A DNA stretch of 64,000 bases from the NCBI RefSeq assembly GCF_000731985.1, contig NZ_JNCS01000008.1, forward strand, positions 62,001-126,000, given 5' to 3'. The DNA is from Natrinema altunense (GTDB lineage Archaea; Halobacteriota; Halobacteria; Halobacteriales; Natrialbaceae). Positions 17,357-27,104 of the stretch are shown here, one piece after another. The notes under the pieces are model-generated. The model was not told the DNA's origin and ran no database searches. It saw only the letters and a program-made list of their open reading frames with translations. Each line of letters opens with the position of its first letter. The first letter of the stretch is position 1. The position numbers were made by a program, and so were the translations under genes.

Positions 17357-17953
17357 TTACTGATTCTGCTCCTGCTCGCGTCGACCCACGAACGTCTGAT
17401 ACTTCAGGTCGTCATCGCGAAGCTCCTCGAGAATGCGGTCGACGAGGATCTCGTCGGGATCGTGCAGTCCCGAGACGCGCTCGGACAGGTCGTCGAAGCT
17501 CTCGAAGGGCTTTCGCTTTCGCTCGTCTAAGATGCCGTTGCGGAGCTTCTTCCCGATCCCCGGCAGCAGGTTCAGCTGGTGGAGTCGCAGCGTGATCGGC
17601 TGGGCGTCGTTGTAGAAGTCGACGAACCGCTCCTCGTTCTCCTCGACGAGGTCGGCGACGACGTACTCGAGTTCCGATTGGGCGCCCGACGAGAGGTCGT
17701 CGTACTCGACGCGGTGGCACTCGGTGACGACCCCCCGCTCGGCGGGCGGTTCGACGACGACTTCGCTACCGATCGTGAGCCGCTCGTCCTCGTCGAACGC
17801 GACCTGATAGAGCTGGAAGTCCTCGATCCCGACAGCGTAGCCTGCCGGTGACTTCGCGTACTGCGGTCGGCCGTCGTCCGACAGCCCGTGTGCCAGATAG
17901 TCCAACACGACCGCGCGCCGAACGTCCGTCTCGTCGCCATCGGCTTCGCTCAT
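17357..17953 (-). CDS. DUF655 family RNA/DNA-binding protein
   Basis: A 198-residue DUF655 protein. The N-terminal half (about 15-100) is a beta-rich, OB-like domain; the C-terminal half contains a helix-hairpin-helix motif, LNLLPGIGKKLRNGILDERK, near 129-148, which usually contacts nucleic acid backbone. Its constant position between rpoF and ksgA in archaea suggests a role in ribosome assembly or RNA metabolism, but no reaction is established. The start ATG 17953 gives an acidic leader of about ten residues typical of haloarchaeal homologues. Confidence 0.88.
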   Translation of the reverse strand: MSEADGDETDVRRAVVLDYLAHGLSDDGRPQYAKSPAGYAVGIEDFQLYQVAFDEDERLTIGSEVVVEPPAERGVVTECHRVEYDDLSSGAQSELEYVVADLVEENEERFVDFYNDAQPITLRLHQLNLLPGIGKKLRNGILDERKRKPFESFDDLSERVSGLHDPDEILVDRILEELRDDDLKYQTFVGRREQEQNQ

Positions 17954-18072
17954 TGGTTTACGCTACGGCGACGGCGTACTTAAAGAGTCGGCTCGCTTTC
18001 AGACGACCGAACATCGAAGGGTTCCGTCGCGTCCGCCCTCGAACCGTCGACCGATTTCGACTGGCGGTCGTC

Positions 18073-18429
18073 TCAGGCGTACTTGGCGACGACGTTGAGA
18101 ATCTCGTCGAGTTCGTCCCCCGACAGCGAGTACCGCTGCTGTGCGTACACCGATCGGAGCTCGTCCCGATCCCGCGGCAGCAGATTGGCGATCTTGTAGG
18201 CCGTCGGCTCGTCGACCTTTTCGATGTCCTGCAGGTCGTCGACGAGCGCCTGGGCCTCCTCGGGCTCGAGGACGGCGAATCGGTTCGCGTGTTCGATCGC
18301 TCGCGCGAGCTCGTAGCGAAGCTCGCGATCCTCGTCCATCGCGCGTTCGGCTTCGATGTCGGCGAGCAGCTCCTTCGTTTCCGAGACCGTCAGGAACTCC
18401 TCGTCGACGATCTCTTTGAAGATCGTCAT
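18073..18429 (-). CDS. rpoF: DNA-directed RNA polymerase subunit F (Rpb4 homologue)
   Basis: A 118-residue Rpb4-type subunit, which with RpoE (Rpb7) forms the polymerase stalk involved in promoter opening and RNA binding. The whole length is helical, with the HRDC-like C-terminal fold (AYKIANLLPRDRDELRSVYAQQR near 79-99) that marks archaeal RpoF. It starts seven bases after the rpl21e stop, so the two are almost certainly cotranscribed. Nothing unusual is seen. Confidence 0.93.
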   Translation of the reverse strand: MTIFKEIVDEEFLTVSETKELLADIEAERAMDEDRELRYELARAIEHANRFAVLEPEEAQALVDDLQDIEKVDEPTAYKIANLLPRDRDELRSVYAQQRYSLSGDELDEILNVVAKYA

Positions 18430-18436
18430 CCTGCGG

Positions 18437-18745
18437 TTAGATCCGGCTCTTTTCCTGGTTCTGTGCGCGCATGTGGGCGGCGGTCACGAGCAGCGTTTTC
18501 TCCTTCCCGCCGTCGACGATCTCGACCTTGAAGGCGTCGCCCTGTTTCCCGACGACCTCACCGGTGCGACCGTCGAATCGCGGGTGGAAGCGACCGTTCG
18601 GGGTGCTTGGGTCGATCTTCAGGTGGACTTTCTCCCCCTCCTCGTACTCCTGAATCGCACGCTGTGGCGGCGAGGTACCGCGGTCTCGAGGATCGTTCGC
18701 GAGCTTTCTCCGGGTTCCCTGACGAGGGCCATTAGATTTCGGCAT
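18437..18745 (-). CDS. rpl21e: 50S ribosomal protein L21e
   Basis: A 102-residue large-subunit protein found in archaea and eukaryotes only. The basic N-terminus ([18 protein letters not shown]) and the SH3-like core ([19 protein letters not shown], then [13 protein letters not shown]) are diagnostic. The ATG at 18743-18745 gives the standard start. It heads the rpl21e-rpoF-DUF655-ksgA group. Confidence 0.96.
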   Translation of the reverse strand: MPKSNGPRQGTRRKLANDPRDRGTSPPQRAIQEYEEGEKVHLKIDPSTPNGRFHPRFDGRTGEVVGKQGDAFKVEIVDGGKEKTLLVTAAHMRAQNQEKSRI

Positions 18746-18894
18746 AGTCGTACGACCGCTTTGTCCGGTGACGGTTATAAAACACACGTATTCCACCCAC
18801 CGGTTTCCGCCGGGGGTTGGGCGTACTCCGCCCGCACGATATCGGGTGTGGTAGATCGGGGTACCGCCCCCCGAACGTGCGGGTTCCGGCCCGC

Positions 18895-20256
18895 TCACGC
18901 GTGGAGGAAACTCATCGCGTAGAACAGCGACCGCTCGTAGACGTCCGGTTCGATCGAGAATCCCAGATGCGAGCCGATGTAGGCGTTGTTGAAGTGGCCG
19001 TACCGCGGCCCTTTCAGGATTCGCAGCGTCAGCCGGGGGTCCATCTCCATCCGGACTCGTCGCCGATCGGTTCGCTCCGGGAGCCCCTCGACGATCTCGT
19101 GGTCGCCGCCGTCGGCCGTAAACCGCAGGTACTGGTCGTCGACCAGCGAGAGGACGACCTCGGTCTCCGACTCGAATCCGATCCCGCGGCGCTTCGCGTC
19201 GAAGTTCTCGTAGGCCGCGGGCACGTACTCCCGGAACTCCGCCAGCGTCGGCATCGGGTCCGACTCGTAGGTGAACTCTCGGTCCGCCAGTTCGGTATCG
19301 ATATACTCCCGGCGCGCGTCGGGATCGACGGGCTCGTAGGGGGCGGATTGCTCGCCGGCGGCGACATCGAACCAGTCGCCGCTGTTGAGGAGCACACACT
19401 CCGCGTCGTCGCTGACCCGGTCCTCGTCCGCGAAGTAGTCCCGCGCCTGCGTTCGCGTCGACCGCGCGACGTACTCGTTCAGGTCCGCGAGGTCGCCCGC
19501 GAGCGTGTAACTCCCCGCGAAGGGCATGTAGTAGTCGGGCTCGAGCAGCTCGAGGAAGCCGACGGCGTTGTCCAGAGACTGGAGTCGGCGTTCCTCGCGT
19601 TCCGCGAGCAGTTTCTCGTGGGAGTAGTCGATCCGGCCCTGCGGATAGCCGCCGGCGAAGGTGTACTGCAGCATCGCGAGATCGATCTCGCCGTACTGCT
19701 CTTTCACGCGGTCGGCGGCGTGTCGGGACATCGGCCAGCGACAGTCGTTCAGATTGAGGACGGTGTACTCGCCGTCGTCGAAGACCGCCATGGAGTCGAT
19801 CTGCGTCGAGCCGTCGATACCCTGTGTGCTCGCGTCCTCGGCCATCCACGGACAGGCGAAGTGGTTCCCACAGACCTCGGGATCGCAGTCGTCCGACGCG
19901 AGTACGTTCACGTACAGGTCCCCGCCGAGGTGAACCCGCTCGTCGTGTGGGAGTTCGCGGACGTCGAACCCGGCCGCTTCGACGTTGTGTTTGAGGAAGT
20001 CCCAGTTGTAGTCGTGTATCAGAACCGGGATGTCGGAGTCGAGGCGCTCGAGCGTCTCCCGGTGGCAGTGATCCGGATGAATGTGCGAGATGTAGATGTA
20101 ATCGACGTGGTTGAGGTCTTCGGGCTCGAGTTCGACTGGGGGGTAGTGTGCCCAGGCACCGTAGAACGCGCCGTCGACGATCCAGGGGTCACAGAGGACT
20201 GCCGTGTCTTCCGATTCGACGAGAACGGTTGACGACTTGATGTGCCGAACGCGCAT
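18895..20256 (-). CDS. Metallo-beta-lactamase fold protein, CMP-Neu5Ac hydroxylase-like
   Basis: A 453-residue MBL-fold protein. The metal motif HIHPDH is at residues 58-63, preceded by the usual [12 protein letters not shown] strand-loop near 22-33; further ligands are expected in the region of the conserved DCRWP and FAGGYPQ segments. The large C-terminal half (about 280-453) and these signatures resemble proteins annotated as CMP-N-acetylneuraminate hydroxylase-like, although there is no N-terminal Rieske domain here, so hydroxylase activity on a sialic acid is doubtful. A cytoplasmic phosphodiesterase or lactonase is equally possible. A TATA-like box (plus 20276-20288) sits 20-32 nt before the ATG. 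Confidence 0.75.
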   Translation of the reverse strand: MRVRHIKSSTVLVESEDTAVLCDPWIVDGAFYGAWAHYPPVELEPEDLNHVDYIYISHIHPDHCHRETLERLDSDIPVLIHDYNWDFLKHNVEAAGFDVRELPHDERVHLGGDLYVNVLASDDCDPEVCGNHFACPWMAEDASTQGIDGSTQIDSMAVFDDGEYTVLNLNDCRWPMSRHAADRVKEQYGEIDLAMLQYTFAGGYPQGRIDYSHEKLLAEREERRLQSLDNAVGFLELLEPDYYMPFAGSYTLAGDLADLNEYVARSTRTQARDYFADEDRVSDDAECVLLNSGDWFDVAAGEQSAPYEPVDPDARREYIDTELADREFTYESDPMPTLAEFREYVPAAYENFDAKRRGIGFESETEVVLSLVDDQYLRFTADGGDHEIVEGLPERTDRRRVRMEMDPRLTLRILKGPRYGHFNNAYIGSHLGFSIEPDVYERSLFYAMSFLHA

Positions 20257-20419
20257 ATGGCGTGAAATGACAATCGAATAGATATACGCTCGCAGGAGCT
20301 ACACAGTATGAGAACGAATCCGCCGCCGAGAACGAGCGGGGTCGAACCGCGGTCGCGGGACCGTCGATCCCTCGGCCGAGAGAGCAAGAGTAACCCCGCT
20401 CGATTTCGTTGGGGTCGGT

Positions 20420-21586
20420 ATGGACGACGACTCCGACCGACGAATCGAGACCAGATCGATCCACGCCGGCCAGACCCCGGACGACGAAACCGGCGCGCTG
20501 ATGACCCCGATCCACGCCAACTCGACCTACAAACAGGACGCCCCCGGAGAACATCGTGGCTACGAGTACTCCCGGACCGGCAACCCGACCCGAACGGACC
20601 TCGAGGCGAACCTCGCGAGCCTGGAACACGCCGAGTACGGCCGGGCCTTCGCCAGCGGGATGGCCGCGATCAACACCGTCCTCAATCTGCTCGAGGCCGG
20701 CGATCACGTCGTCACCGGTACCGACGTCTACGGCGGCACCCACCGCATCTTCACGCAGGTCTACGAGGACTACGACGTCGAGTTCTCGTTCGTCGACATG
20801 ACCGACCTCGACGAGATCGACGCGGCGTTTCGCGAGGAGACGGCACTGCTCTGGCTCGAGACGCCGACGAACCCGCTCATGTCGATCGTCGATATCGCGG
20901 GCGCGGCCGAAATCGCCCACGACAACGACGCGCTCTGTGCGATCGACAACACGTTCGCGACGCCGTACCTCCAGCGACCGCTCGACCTCGGGGCGGACAT
21001 CGTCTCCCACTCGCTGACCAAGTACCTCGGGGGCCACTCGGACGTGGTCGGCGGCGCGCTCCTGACCAACGACGAGGAGTTAGACGAGCGGTTCGGCTTC
21101 TACCAGAACTCGGTCGGTGCGACGCCCGGCCCGTTCGAGTCCTTCCTCGTCCTCCGGGGCACCAAGACTCTGCCCGTCCGCATGGACCGCCACTGCGAGA
21201 ACGCCCGCGCGATCGCCGAGTGGCTCGACGATCACCCCGATGTCGAGCGGGTCTATTATCCTGGCCTCGAGTCCCACCCCGGCCACGAGATCGCCGCCGA
21301 ACAGATGGACGACTTCGGCGGCATGCTGAGTTTCGAACTCGACGCGACCCTCGAGGAAGCGAGCGAGGTCGTCTCGAACACCGAGGTGTTCACGCTCGCC
21401 GAGAGCCTCGGCGGGGTCGAGAGCCTGATCGAACAGCCCGCGCCGATGACCCACGCCGCGATTCCCCGCGAGGAGCGCATCGAGGCTGGCCTCACTGACG
21501 GTCTGATCCGTGCGAGCGTCGGTATCGAGCACGTCGACGACCTGATCGCCGACCTCGAAGGCGCGATCGACGACGCTCTGGCGTAA
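20420..21586 (+). CDS. PLP-dependent trans-sulfuration enzyme (cystathionine gamma-synthase/lyase type)
   Basis: A 388-residue member of the Cys/Met-metabolism PLP family, which interconverts cysteine, cystathionine and homocysteine. The TRSIHAGQTPD start, the phosphate-binding YSRTGNPT motif at 50-57, the ASGMAA loop near 78-83 and the pyridoxal lysine in SHSLTKYLGGHSD (Lys201) are all intact, and SLGGVESLIEQPA near the C-terminus is diagnostic. Whether it acts as synthase, gamma-lyase or O-acetylhomocysteine sulfhydrylase cannot be decided from motifs. It is divergent from the MBL gene and could feed the methionine synthase pair encoded 8 kb upstream. Confidence 0.92.
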   Translation: MDDDSDRRIETRSIHAGQTPDDETGALMTPIHANSTYKQDAPGEHRGYEYSRTGNPTRTDLEANLASLEHAEYGRAFASGMAAINTVLNLLEAGDHVVTGTDVYGGTHRIFTQVYEDYDVEFSFVDMTDLDEIDAAFREETALLWLETPTNPLMSIVDIAGAAEIAHDNDALCAIDNTFATPYLQRPLDLGADIVSHSLTKYLGGHSDVVGGALLTNDEELDERFGFYQNSVGATPGPFESFLVLRGTKTLPVRMDRHCENARAIAEWLDDHPDVERVYYPGLESHPGHEIAAEQMDDFGGMLSFELDATLEEASEVVSNTEVFTLAESLGGVESLIEQPAPMTHAAIPREERIEAGLTDGLIRASVGIEHVDDLIADLEGAIDDALA

Positions 21587-21693
21587 CCGACGCGAACGAG
21601 GCCGGCATCTTCGGGGTCCCGACGACCGCAGTCCAGCCGCGTGGCCGTCCAAACGGCCAGTGAACTTTATGTGGTTGCTCCTCGAGTTTATCC

Positions 21694-23436
21694 ATGGTCC
21701 TCGGGACGGGAGTCGACCTCATTCAGGCAATCTACGCGATCGTCGCCGTCAATAGCCTCGTGCTCGCCGGCGTCCTCTACCGACACCGCGAGCGGATCGG
21801 TGCGGTCCCGTTGCTCGTGAACGTCCTGGCGACGGGGCTGTGGGCCGCGTCGCTGTTGGCCAGAACGACCGTCGACCCGGGGAGTGCCCTCGCCCACGCA
21901 CTGTTAGTAACCCTCTTTCTGGGCGTCGGGCTGTATCTGCTGACGCTGCTCGTGTTCACGCTCGAGTATACCGGACGGGAAAAATATATCCGACCGTCGA
22001 CGATCGCGATCCTCTCGATCGAGCCGATACTGGTGCTCGGCTTCGTCGCTGTGAATCCCGGACAGCGGTTCTTCGAGGTAGTCGACGGAACCGTCGAGTG
22101 GGGGATCGTGTTCTGGGGTCATATGGTCTACGCCTACGCGATTCTGACCGTCGCCACGGTGTTGATCGCCGGACTCCTCTATCGCTCACAGTCCCTCTAC
22201 CGGGGCCAGACCGCCATGCTGGTCGTCGGGACGGTCGCGGCCTGGGCCGCGAACGCCCTCTACGTCTTCGGCCCCGTCGACGTCGAAATCTCGCCGGTCG
22301 GGTTCCTCGTGACCGGAGCCCTGTACGCGGTCGCGATCACGCGCTACCGACTGACCGACATCGTCCCGATCGCTCGCGACCGCGTGCTCGCGAACGTTTC
22401 GGACGCCGTCTTCGTCGTCGACGAGCAGGATCGGTTGATCGATCTGAACCCCGTCGGTCGGGACCTGCTCGCGGACATCGATTCGTCCCCGATCGGAGCG
22501 GACATCGACACGCTGCTGGCAGGTCGGCCCGAACTCAGGGAGGGCTACCGGGGCCTGACCGCGACGCCGACGCCGGGTGACCGCGAGTTCGAACTCAGTG
22601 ACGGCCACTATCACTTCCGGACGACGCCGATCGAGGACGACCGGGGTCGTCACGTCGGCTGGCTCTTCATGATCCGGGACATCACCGACCGCAAGCGCCG
22701 GGAAGCACAACTCGAGCGACAGAACGAGCGCCTCGAGCAGTTCGCCGACCTGGTCTCCCACGACCTTCGCAATCCCTTGAACGTCGCGAACGGCTACCTC
22801 GACCTCGCTCGGGAAGCCGACGACGACGCGGCGTATCTGGAGGAAATCGAGCAGTCCCACGACCGGATGGAAACGATCATCGAGGACGTCCTCACGCTCG
22901 CTCGCGAGGGAGCAGACGTGACCGACCCGGAGCCGGTCGCGCTGGCTGGCATCGCCGGCCGGGCGTGGAGCGGCGTCGAGACCGGCGCGGCATCGATCGC
23001 GATCGACGCCGACGTCACGATTCTCGCCGATCCCGAGCGGACCACCCGACTGCTCGAGAACCTGTTTCGCAATGCGATCGAGCACGGAAGCGAGCGTGAA
23101 GACGGTGCCGACCTCGAAATCACAGTGGGAACGCTCGCCGATACGCCCGGCGGCTCGGTCACGGGGTTTTACGTCGCGGACGACGGTGTCGGGATTCCAG
23201 CCTCAAAGCGCGAGCACGTCTTCGAGGGCGGCTACACGACCGACGAGGACGGAACGGGGTTCGGGCTCGCGATCGTCACCGAAATCGCGACGGCCCACGA
23301 GTGGACCGCGTCCGTCACCGACAGCGAGACCGGCGGTGCCAGGTTCGAGTTCCGCGGCGTCGAGACGACCGCGGACGCGTCGGCCTCGAGCGACGGTTCG
23401 GAACCCGACCTCGAAGCCGACTCGTCAGGGCCCTAA
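21694..23436 (+). CDS. Membrane sensor histidine kinase (7TM input, PAS, HisKA, HATPase)
   Basis: A 580-residue sensor kinase. Residues 1-220 contain about seven membrane helices of the histidine-kinase N-terminal 7TM type seen widely in haloarchaea; a PAS domain follows at about 230-335 (ANVSDAVFVVDEQDRLIDLNP). The phospho-acceptor is His356 in VSHDLRNPL. ATP-binding boxes are N (LFRNAIEHG, Asn460), G1 (DDGVGI, 496-501) and G2 (GTGFGLAI, 520-527). The C-terminal 40 residues are low complexity. No response regulator is encoded beside it, so the signal and output are unknown; haloarchaeal orphan kinases of this type are common. Confidence 0.92.
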   Translation: MVLGTGVDLIQAIYAIVAVNSLVLAGVLYRHRERIGAVPLLVNVLATGLWAASLLARTTVDPGSALAHALLVTLFLGVGLYLLTLLVFTLEYTGREKYIRPSTIAILSIEPILVLGFVAVNPGQRFFEVVDGTVEWGIVFWGHMVYAYAILTVATVLIAGLLYRSQSLYRGQTAMLVVGTVAAWAANALYVFGPVDVEISPVGFLVTGALYAVAITRYRLTDIVPIARDRVLANVSDAVFVVDEQDRLIDLNPVGRDLLADIDSSPIGADIDTLLAGRPELREGYRGLTATPTPGDREFELSDGHYHFRTTPIEDDRGRHVGWLFMIRDITDRKRREAQLERQNERLEQFADLVSHDLRNPLNVANGYLDLAREADDDAAYLEEIEQSHDRMETIIEDVLTLAREGADVTDPEPVALAGIAGRAWSGVETGAASIAIDADVTILADPERTTRLLENLFRNAIEHGSEREDGADLEITVGTLADTPGGSVTGFYVADDGVGIPASKREHVFEGGYTTDEDGTGFGLAIVTEIATAHEWTASVTDSETGGARFEFRGVETTADASASSDGSEPDLEADSSGP

Positions 23437-23483
23437 CCCGGTCGCGGACTCGCTGGGTTGCTCACGAGGTGGACACGGTCCCG

Positions 23484-24623
23484 TCACTCGTCTCGGGTGC
23501 CTCCCTCCAGGTAGTACTGAATCCGGTCCCGGCTCGACTCGGCCACTTTCACGAACTCGACGACGCGCTCGCCGTCCTCGCGGCGGTCGGACCGACGGTC
23601 GATCGTCAGCGACTGGTCGTCCAGATGCTCGAACAGCGCGTCGAGCGCGTCGGGATCGCCCCTGACGGTGTGGCGTTCCCCGACCGGATCGCCGTCTCGA
23701 ACGTCCCGAATGGTCGAGACCATCGGGAGGAGGATCGACTCGCCGAGGTCTCGCGCGCGCTCTCGGAGGCGGTCGTCGGAGTCGCCCGACTCGACGGCCT
23801 GAAACGCGTCACGAACGATCCGGGAGAAGACGAAGTCCCGACCGTGTTCGAAGGGCAGCGAGAACGCGTAGGCGAGTTCCGCGTGGTGCTGGGATTCCGT
23901 CGTGTACTTGACCATCGACTCGCCGTCCGCGGATTTGACGACGACGCCCTCCCGTCCCGCCGCATCGAGTTCGTCGATGGCGTCTCGAACCGTCTCCACG
24001 GCGGCGGACGGCTCCGAGCGGCCGAACCACCGCGGCTGGCCGACGCCGTACTCCGCACAGAGGGTCCGTCGGTCGGCCACGGGAACGGGATCGCCGGACT
24101 CGCGGTCCCGAACGTCGAACACCCGGAACTCGTGGGAGTCGATGCCCTCGTAGTCGTGGGTCGTGTAGGGCGTCTCCGGCCCGATCAGTTCGGTACAGAG
24201 GACCTTGGTCGGATGCTCGGCGAAGAACGCAGCCAGCGGGAGCCGATCGCGCGCCCGTGCCGTCGTATACGGACAGACGTAGCCGCTTCTGGTGAACGCG
24301 AGGGGGGCATCACCGTCGCCTCCGGCGACCGCGATGCGGACGTTGAACCCGTCCAATTTCTCCTCGATGGCGACGCTATCGGTCCCTTCGAAGAACGAGG
24401 GAAGACCGGGATCGAGCACGAGGACCCGCGGAACGCTTGGATAGCCGCGGACGACGGCATCGCTCTCCTCGACGATGACCGTTCCGCGCTCGACGCCGTG
24501 GCGGGCGGCGGTCAGCACGTGGTGGGTCCGGCCGCCCACCGACCGCTGCTCGAAGTGTTCGAAGAGGTCGGCGGGCTCGTCGGTGGTGGCCCCGAGCCGC
24601 TCGAGGGAGTCCTCGCGGTCCAT
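23484..24623 (-). CDS. ATP-dependent RNA ligase (archaeal Rnl3-type)
   Basis: A 379-residue nucleotidyltransferase that joins or circularises RNA through an AMP-enzyme intermediate. Motif I is EEKLDGFN at 87-94 with the adenylated Lys89; motif III-like FRVFDV, motif IV GREGVVVKS and motif V MVKYTT follow in order, and a C-terminal helical domain of about 130 residues is characteristic of the archaeal Rnl3 group. The start ATG 24623 removes a short unconserved extension from an upstream ATG. It is transcribed divergently from the RNA ligase partner gene, 134 nt away, an arrangement that supports joint function. Confidence 0.9.
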   Translation of the reverse strand: MDREDSLERLGATTDEPADLFEHFEQRSVGGRTHHVLTAARHGVERGTVIVEESDAVVRGYPSVPRVLVLDPGLPSFFEGTDSVAIEEKLDGFNVRIAVAGGDGDAPLAFTRSGYVCPYTTARARDRLPLAAFFAEHPTKVLCTELIGPETPYTTHDYEGIDSHEFRVFDVRDRESGDPVPVADRRTLCAEYGVGQPRWFGRSEPSAAVETVRDAIDELDAAGREGVVVKSADGESMVKYTTESQHHAELAYAFSLPFEHGRDFVFSRIVRDAFQAVESGDSDDRLRERARDLGESILLPMVSTIRDVRDGDPVGERHTVRGDPDALDALFEHLDDQSLTIDRRSDRREDGERVVEFVKVAESSRDRIQYYLEGGTRDE

Positions 24624-24757
24624 GCGTCGTTCGACCACGTTCCCGGTAAAAAACACCGGGCCGGGTGTCGGTCGCTCGCGGAGACGATCGGGCCGGCCGG
24701 CCGAGAACCGGCCGTGCCGGGACGAGGCCTATGTAGCGCCTCGTGTAACGTCCGCCC

Positions 24758-25444
24758 ATGCCCGGGGAACTGCCGCGCCAACAGTTCGTCCTCGACACGT
24801 CGCTGTTCATCACCGAGGAAATCAGGCGGGACGACGACTCGCTCGAGGACGCCGTCGTCCGGCTGCTCGACCGCATCGCGACCGCTCGGCTCGAACTCAA
24901 CATCTCCTGTTACGTGCCGCCGTCGATCCACGACGAACTCGCGACGATGTTACGCGAACGCGCCGTCGACGAGGCGGTGTTCTCGCGACTCGACACGTGG
25001 GTCGTCCGCAAGAGCCCGGACCGGTACGGCGTCACGATCCCGGCGGACATCGTCTACGACTTCATCGACGAGATGAGCGATCGGGTCGACCGCGGTCTCC
25101 GCGTCTCGGAGGAGGCGATCCGCGAGGTCGAACAACTCGATCCCGAGGCGCTCGCCAGCGGGTCGAACGACGACGGCCGCGAGGAGTACATGACCGACGC
25201 CGATCGCATCCTCTCGGATATGCGCGACAAGTACCGCCGCGCGCTCCGCCAGGGCGTCCTCGACTCCCGCGAGGATTTCGACCTCCTGATCCTCGCTCGT
25301 GAACTCGACGCCGGCGTCGTCACTGAAGACCGAGGGATCATCTCCTGGGCCGACGAGTTCGGCCTGCGCTACGTTCGGGGCGGGCAGTTCCCGACGCTGC
25401 TCGAGGAGTACCTGCGCGCGGCCGGCGTCGAGGACGGGGCGTGA
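24758..25444 (+). CDS. RNA ligase partner protein (PIN-like)
   Basis: A 228-residue protein of the family named RNA ligase partner because it always occurs beside Rnl3-type ligases. The N-terminus [12 protein letters not shown] supplies the first acidic residue of a PIN-like nuclease fold, and the C-terminal [24 protein letters not shown] supplies further conserved acidic positions, so it may trim or bind RNA ends before ligation; activity is not established. The middle (about 120-165) is a charged helical insert. It is divergently arranged with the ligase gene, so both could be controlled from the shared 134-nt spacer. Confidence 0.88.
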   Translation: MPGELPRQQFVLDTSLFITEEIRRDDDSLEDAVVRLLDRIATARLELNISCYVPPSIHDELATMLRERAVDEAVFSRLDTWVVRKSPDRYGVTIPADIVYDFIDEMSDRVDRGLRVSEEAIREVEQLDPEALASGSNDDGREEYMTDADRILSDMRDKYRRALRQGVLDSREDFDLLILARELDAGVVTEDRGIISWADEFGLRYVRGGQFPTLLEEYLRAAGVEDGA

Positions 25445-25758
25445 GTTACACCTCCGCTCGTGGGCGTCTCGAGTCGCGCCGCCCGATCGACGAACCCGCG
25501 TTGCGCGGCGGATGCGGGCCGTTGTGGTCGGCTGCAATACTCGTCGTCCCCTCCCCGTCTTGATTGCCGCGGAGTCGCTGCTGTCCCGATTCCCGGCCGT
25601 CGCGTCGACGCTGCCGTCCGCAGCGACCATGCTCGGGTCGAAATGAAGACAAAGGGAACAGGAACCTCAAGTCACCGTAACACGAAGCCAGATCGGCAAT
25701 GCAGGCTGGTTCGATCTCTGTCAGGGTAGCAGGGACGCAGATCGAGTCGATATATCGG
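25445..25758. other. Gene-poor spacer (314 nt)
   Basis: Between the RNA ligase partner gene and an AT-rich membrane protein gene. I see no convincing open frame, tRNA or strong palindrome. The composition changes from G+C-rich to AT-rich near 25640, marking the edge of a second small AT-rich patch. Confidence 0.5.
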
Positions 25759-26205
25759 TCACTCACGAGTGACTGGCTCAGATGTCGCTTCGCTTGGAAA
25801 GACGCGGCGTATCGTATATTTTAATCCGATGATGAGAGAGAGCGCTACTCCGAACGCATACGAGATGAGGTGAGCAACCACCAGTCCATCACCTGCTGGC
25901 GGGTTGACAAACCAATATATGCAAAAACTTACAACAAACAATGTTACTCCAGCGATTACGCCGATAACGAATGAGCTAATGCTCGTATCGTTCACCAGTG
26001 TCCCAAGCAGTACCGTAATTCCGAGTGCCAAGGGTGCAAAGAAGAACGCAGACCAAAATACCAGTTCAAGGAATAGATCTATATTTGGGAAGATATTTCT
26101 GAAGTCCCCGAAAATACCTAACAGAACACTGGTCCCTAGTATATAGAGTGCAAACACTAGCTCGCCGATTCGGGTTCTTTTGGTAGTAATAACGTTCTGT
26201 GCCAT
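25759..26205 (-). CDS. Unknown four-helix membrane protein in an AT-rich patch
   Basis: Not recognised. 148 residues with four strong hydrophobic segments at about 14-32, 44-67, 78-99 and 108-128, a basic N-terminus (KRTRIGE) and a short polar tail (VFPSEATSEPVTRE). No conserved charged residue inside the helices suggests a transporter. Codons are AT-rich compared with neighbours, hinting at recent acquisition. A TATA-like AAATATTAGG lies about 25 nt before the ATG at 26205, so it is probably expressed on its own. Confidence 0.65.
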   Translation of the reverse strand: MAQNVITTKRTRIGELVFALYILGTSVLLGIFGDFRNIFPNIDLFLELVFWSAFFFAPLALGITVLLGTLVNDTSISSFVIGVIAGVTLFVVSFCIYWFVNPPAGDGLVVAHLISYAFGVALSLIIGLKYTIRRVFPSEATSEPVTRE

Positions 26206-26501
26206 CTATTATTCCCATCTATCTCCTAATATTTGAAGATCGGCATGGGTCGGTAGTAGATTATTAGCAGTAGTAACGAACGCGGAAAGCGTTAATTCTG
26301 CCTACTCTGTCGTGAGGCTTTGTACTCGCCGCTCAGCGAAGTTGACACATGAGCATAAATATCAGCATTGGCGAACTCAATGAAGTAGCCATGAGTGTTT
26401 ATATCGATCACTATACGGGTAACTCGGAGGTGCAACCGACAGTCGCCGTGGCCGTGGCAATAAAAAGACGCGATCAACTGGCTCGTCGCTTCGCCGGCGA
26501 G

Positions 26502-27104
26502 TTACTCGAAGTGGTCGAGGCAGGTCTGGTACTCCTCTTCGGCCTTCTCCCAGTTGACGACGTCGAAGAAGGCGTCGATGAAGTCTCCGCGGTCCGGACC
26601 GTAGTCGTAGTAGTAGGAGTGCTCCCAGACGTCCAGCGCGAGCACTGGATGTGCGCCCCAGAGCGCGCCCTGGTCGTGCTTGTCGACCGCGACGTTGCGA
26701 AGTTGCTTCGCAACCGGATCGTACACCAGCAGTGCCCAGCCACCGGCGGCACCGGCAGCGGCCTCGAACTCGCCTTTCCAGCCCTCGTAGGATCCGAAGT
26801 CCTCCTCGATGCGGTCGGCGAGGTCGCCGTCCGGCTCGCCGCCGCCGTTGGGGGACATGTTCTCCCAGAACAGCGTGTGGAGATAGTGACCACAGCCGTT
26901 GTGAGTAACGTTTTTGAGGGCACCGGGCGTCGAGCCGAAGTCGCCCTCCTCGCGGTTCTCCGCGAGGGTCTCCTCGGCGGCGTTGAGGCCGTTGACGTAG
27001 CCCTGGTGGTGCGTATCGTGATGCCAGGTCAGTACCTGTTCGGACAGTGCCGGTTCGAGCGCGTCGTAATCGTACGGGAGTGGTGGAAGTTCGTGATCAG
27101 TCAT
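26502..27104 (-). CDS. sod: Superoxide dismutase (Fe/Mn type)
   Basis: A 200-residue Fe/Mn superoxide dismutase that converts superoxide to oxygen and hydrogen peroxide in the cytoplasm; haloarchaeal enzymes normally use manganese. Metal ligands: the first His near 28 (LTWHHDTHHQGYV), a second in the NGCGHYLHTLFWENM helix, and Asp and His in LALDVWEHSYYYDYG. The NHxxHxxYxxxLN-like helix is conserved apart from haloarchaeal substitutions. The start MTDHELPPLPYDYDALEP at 27104 fits the family; a 22-residue upstream extension of the frame is unlikely to be translated. Confidence 0.96.
   Translation of the reverse strand: MTDHELPPLPYDYDALEPALSEQVLTWHHDTHHQGYVNGLNAAEETLAENREEGDFGSTPGALKNVTHNGCGHYLHTLFWENMSPNGGGEPDGDLADRIEEDFGSYEGWKGEFEAAAGAAGGWALLVYDPVAKQLRNVAVDKHDQGALWGAHPVLALDVWEHSYYYDYGPDRGDFIDAFFDVVNWEKAEEEYQTCLDHFE

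Noticed and set aside
26292..26477. 61-codon minus-strand frame downstream of sod
   Set aside because: No acidic haloarchaeal composition, no motif, and it reaches into the sod 3' region; probably chance.
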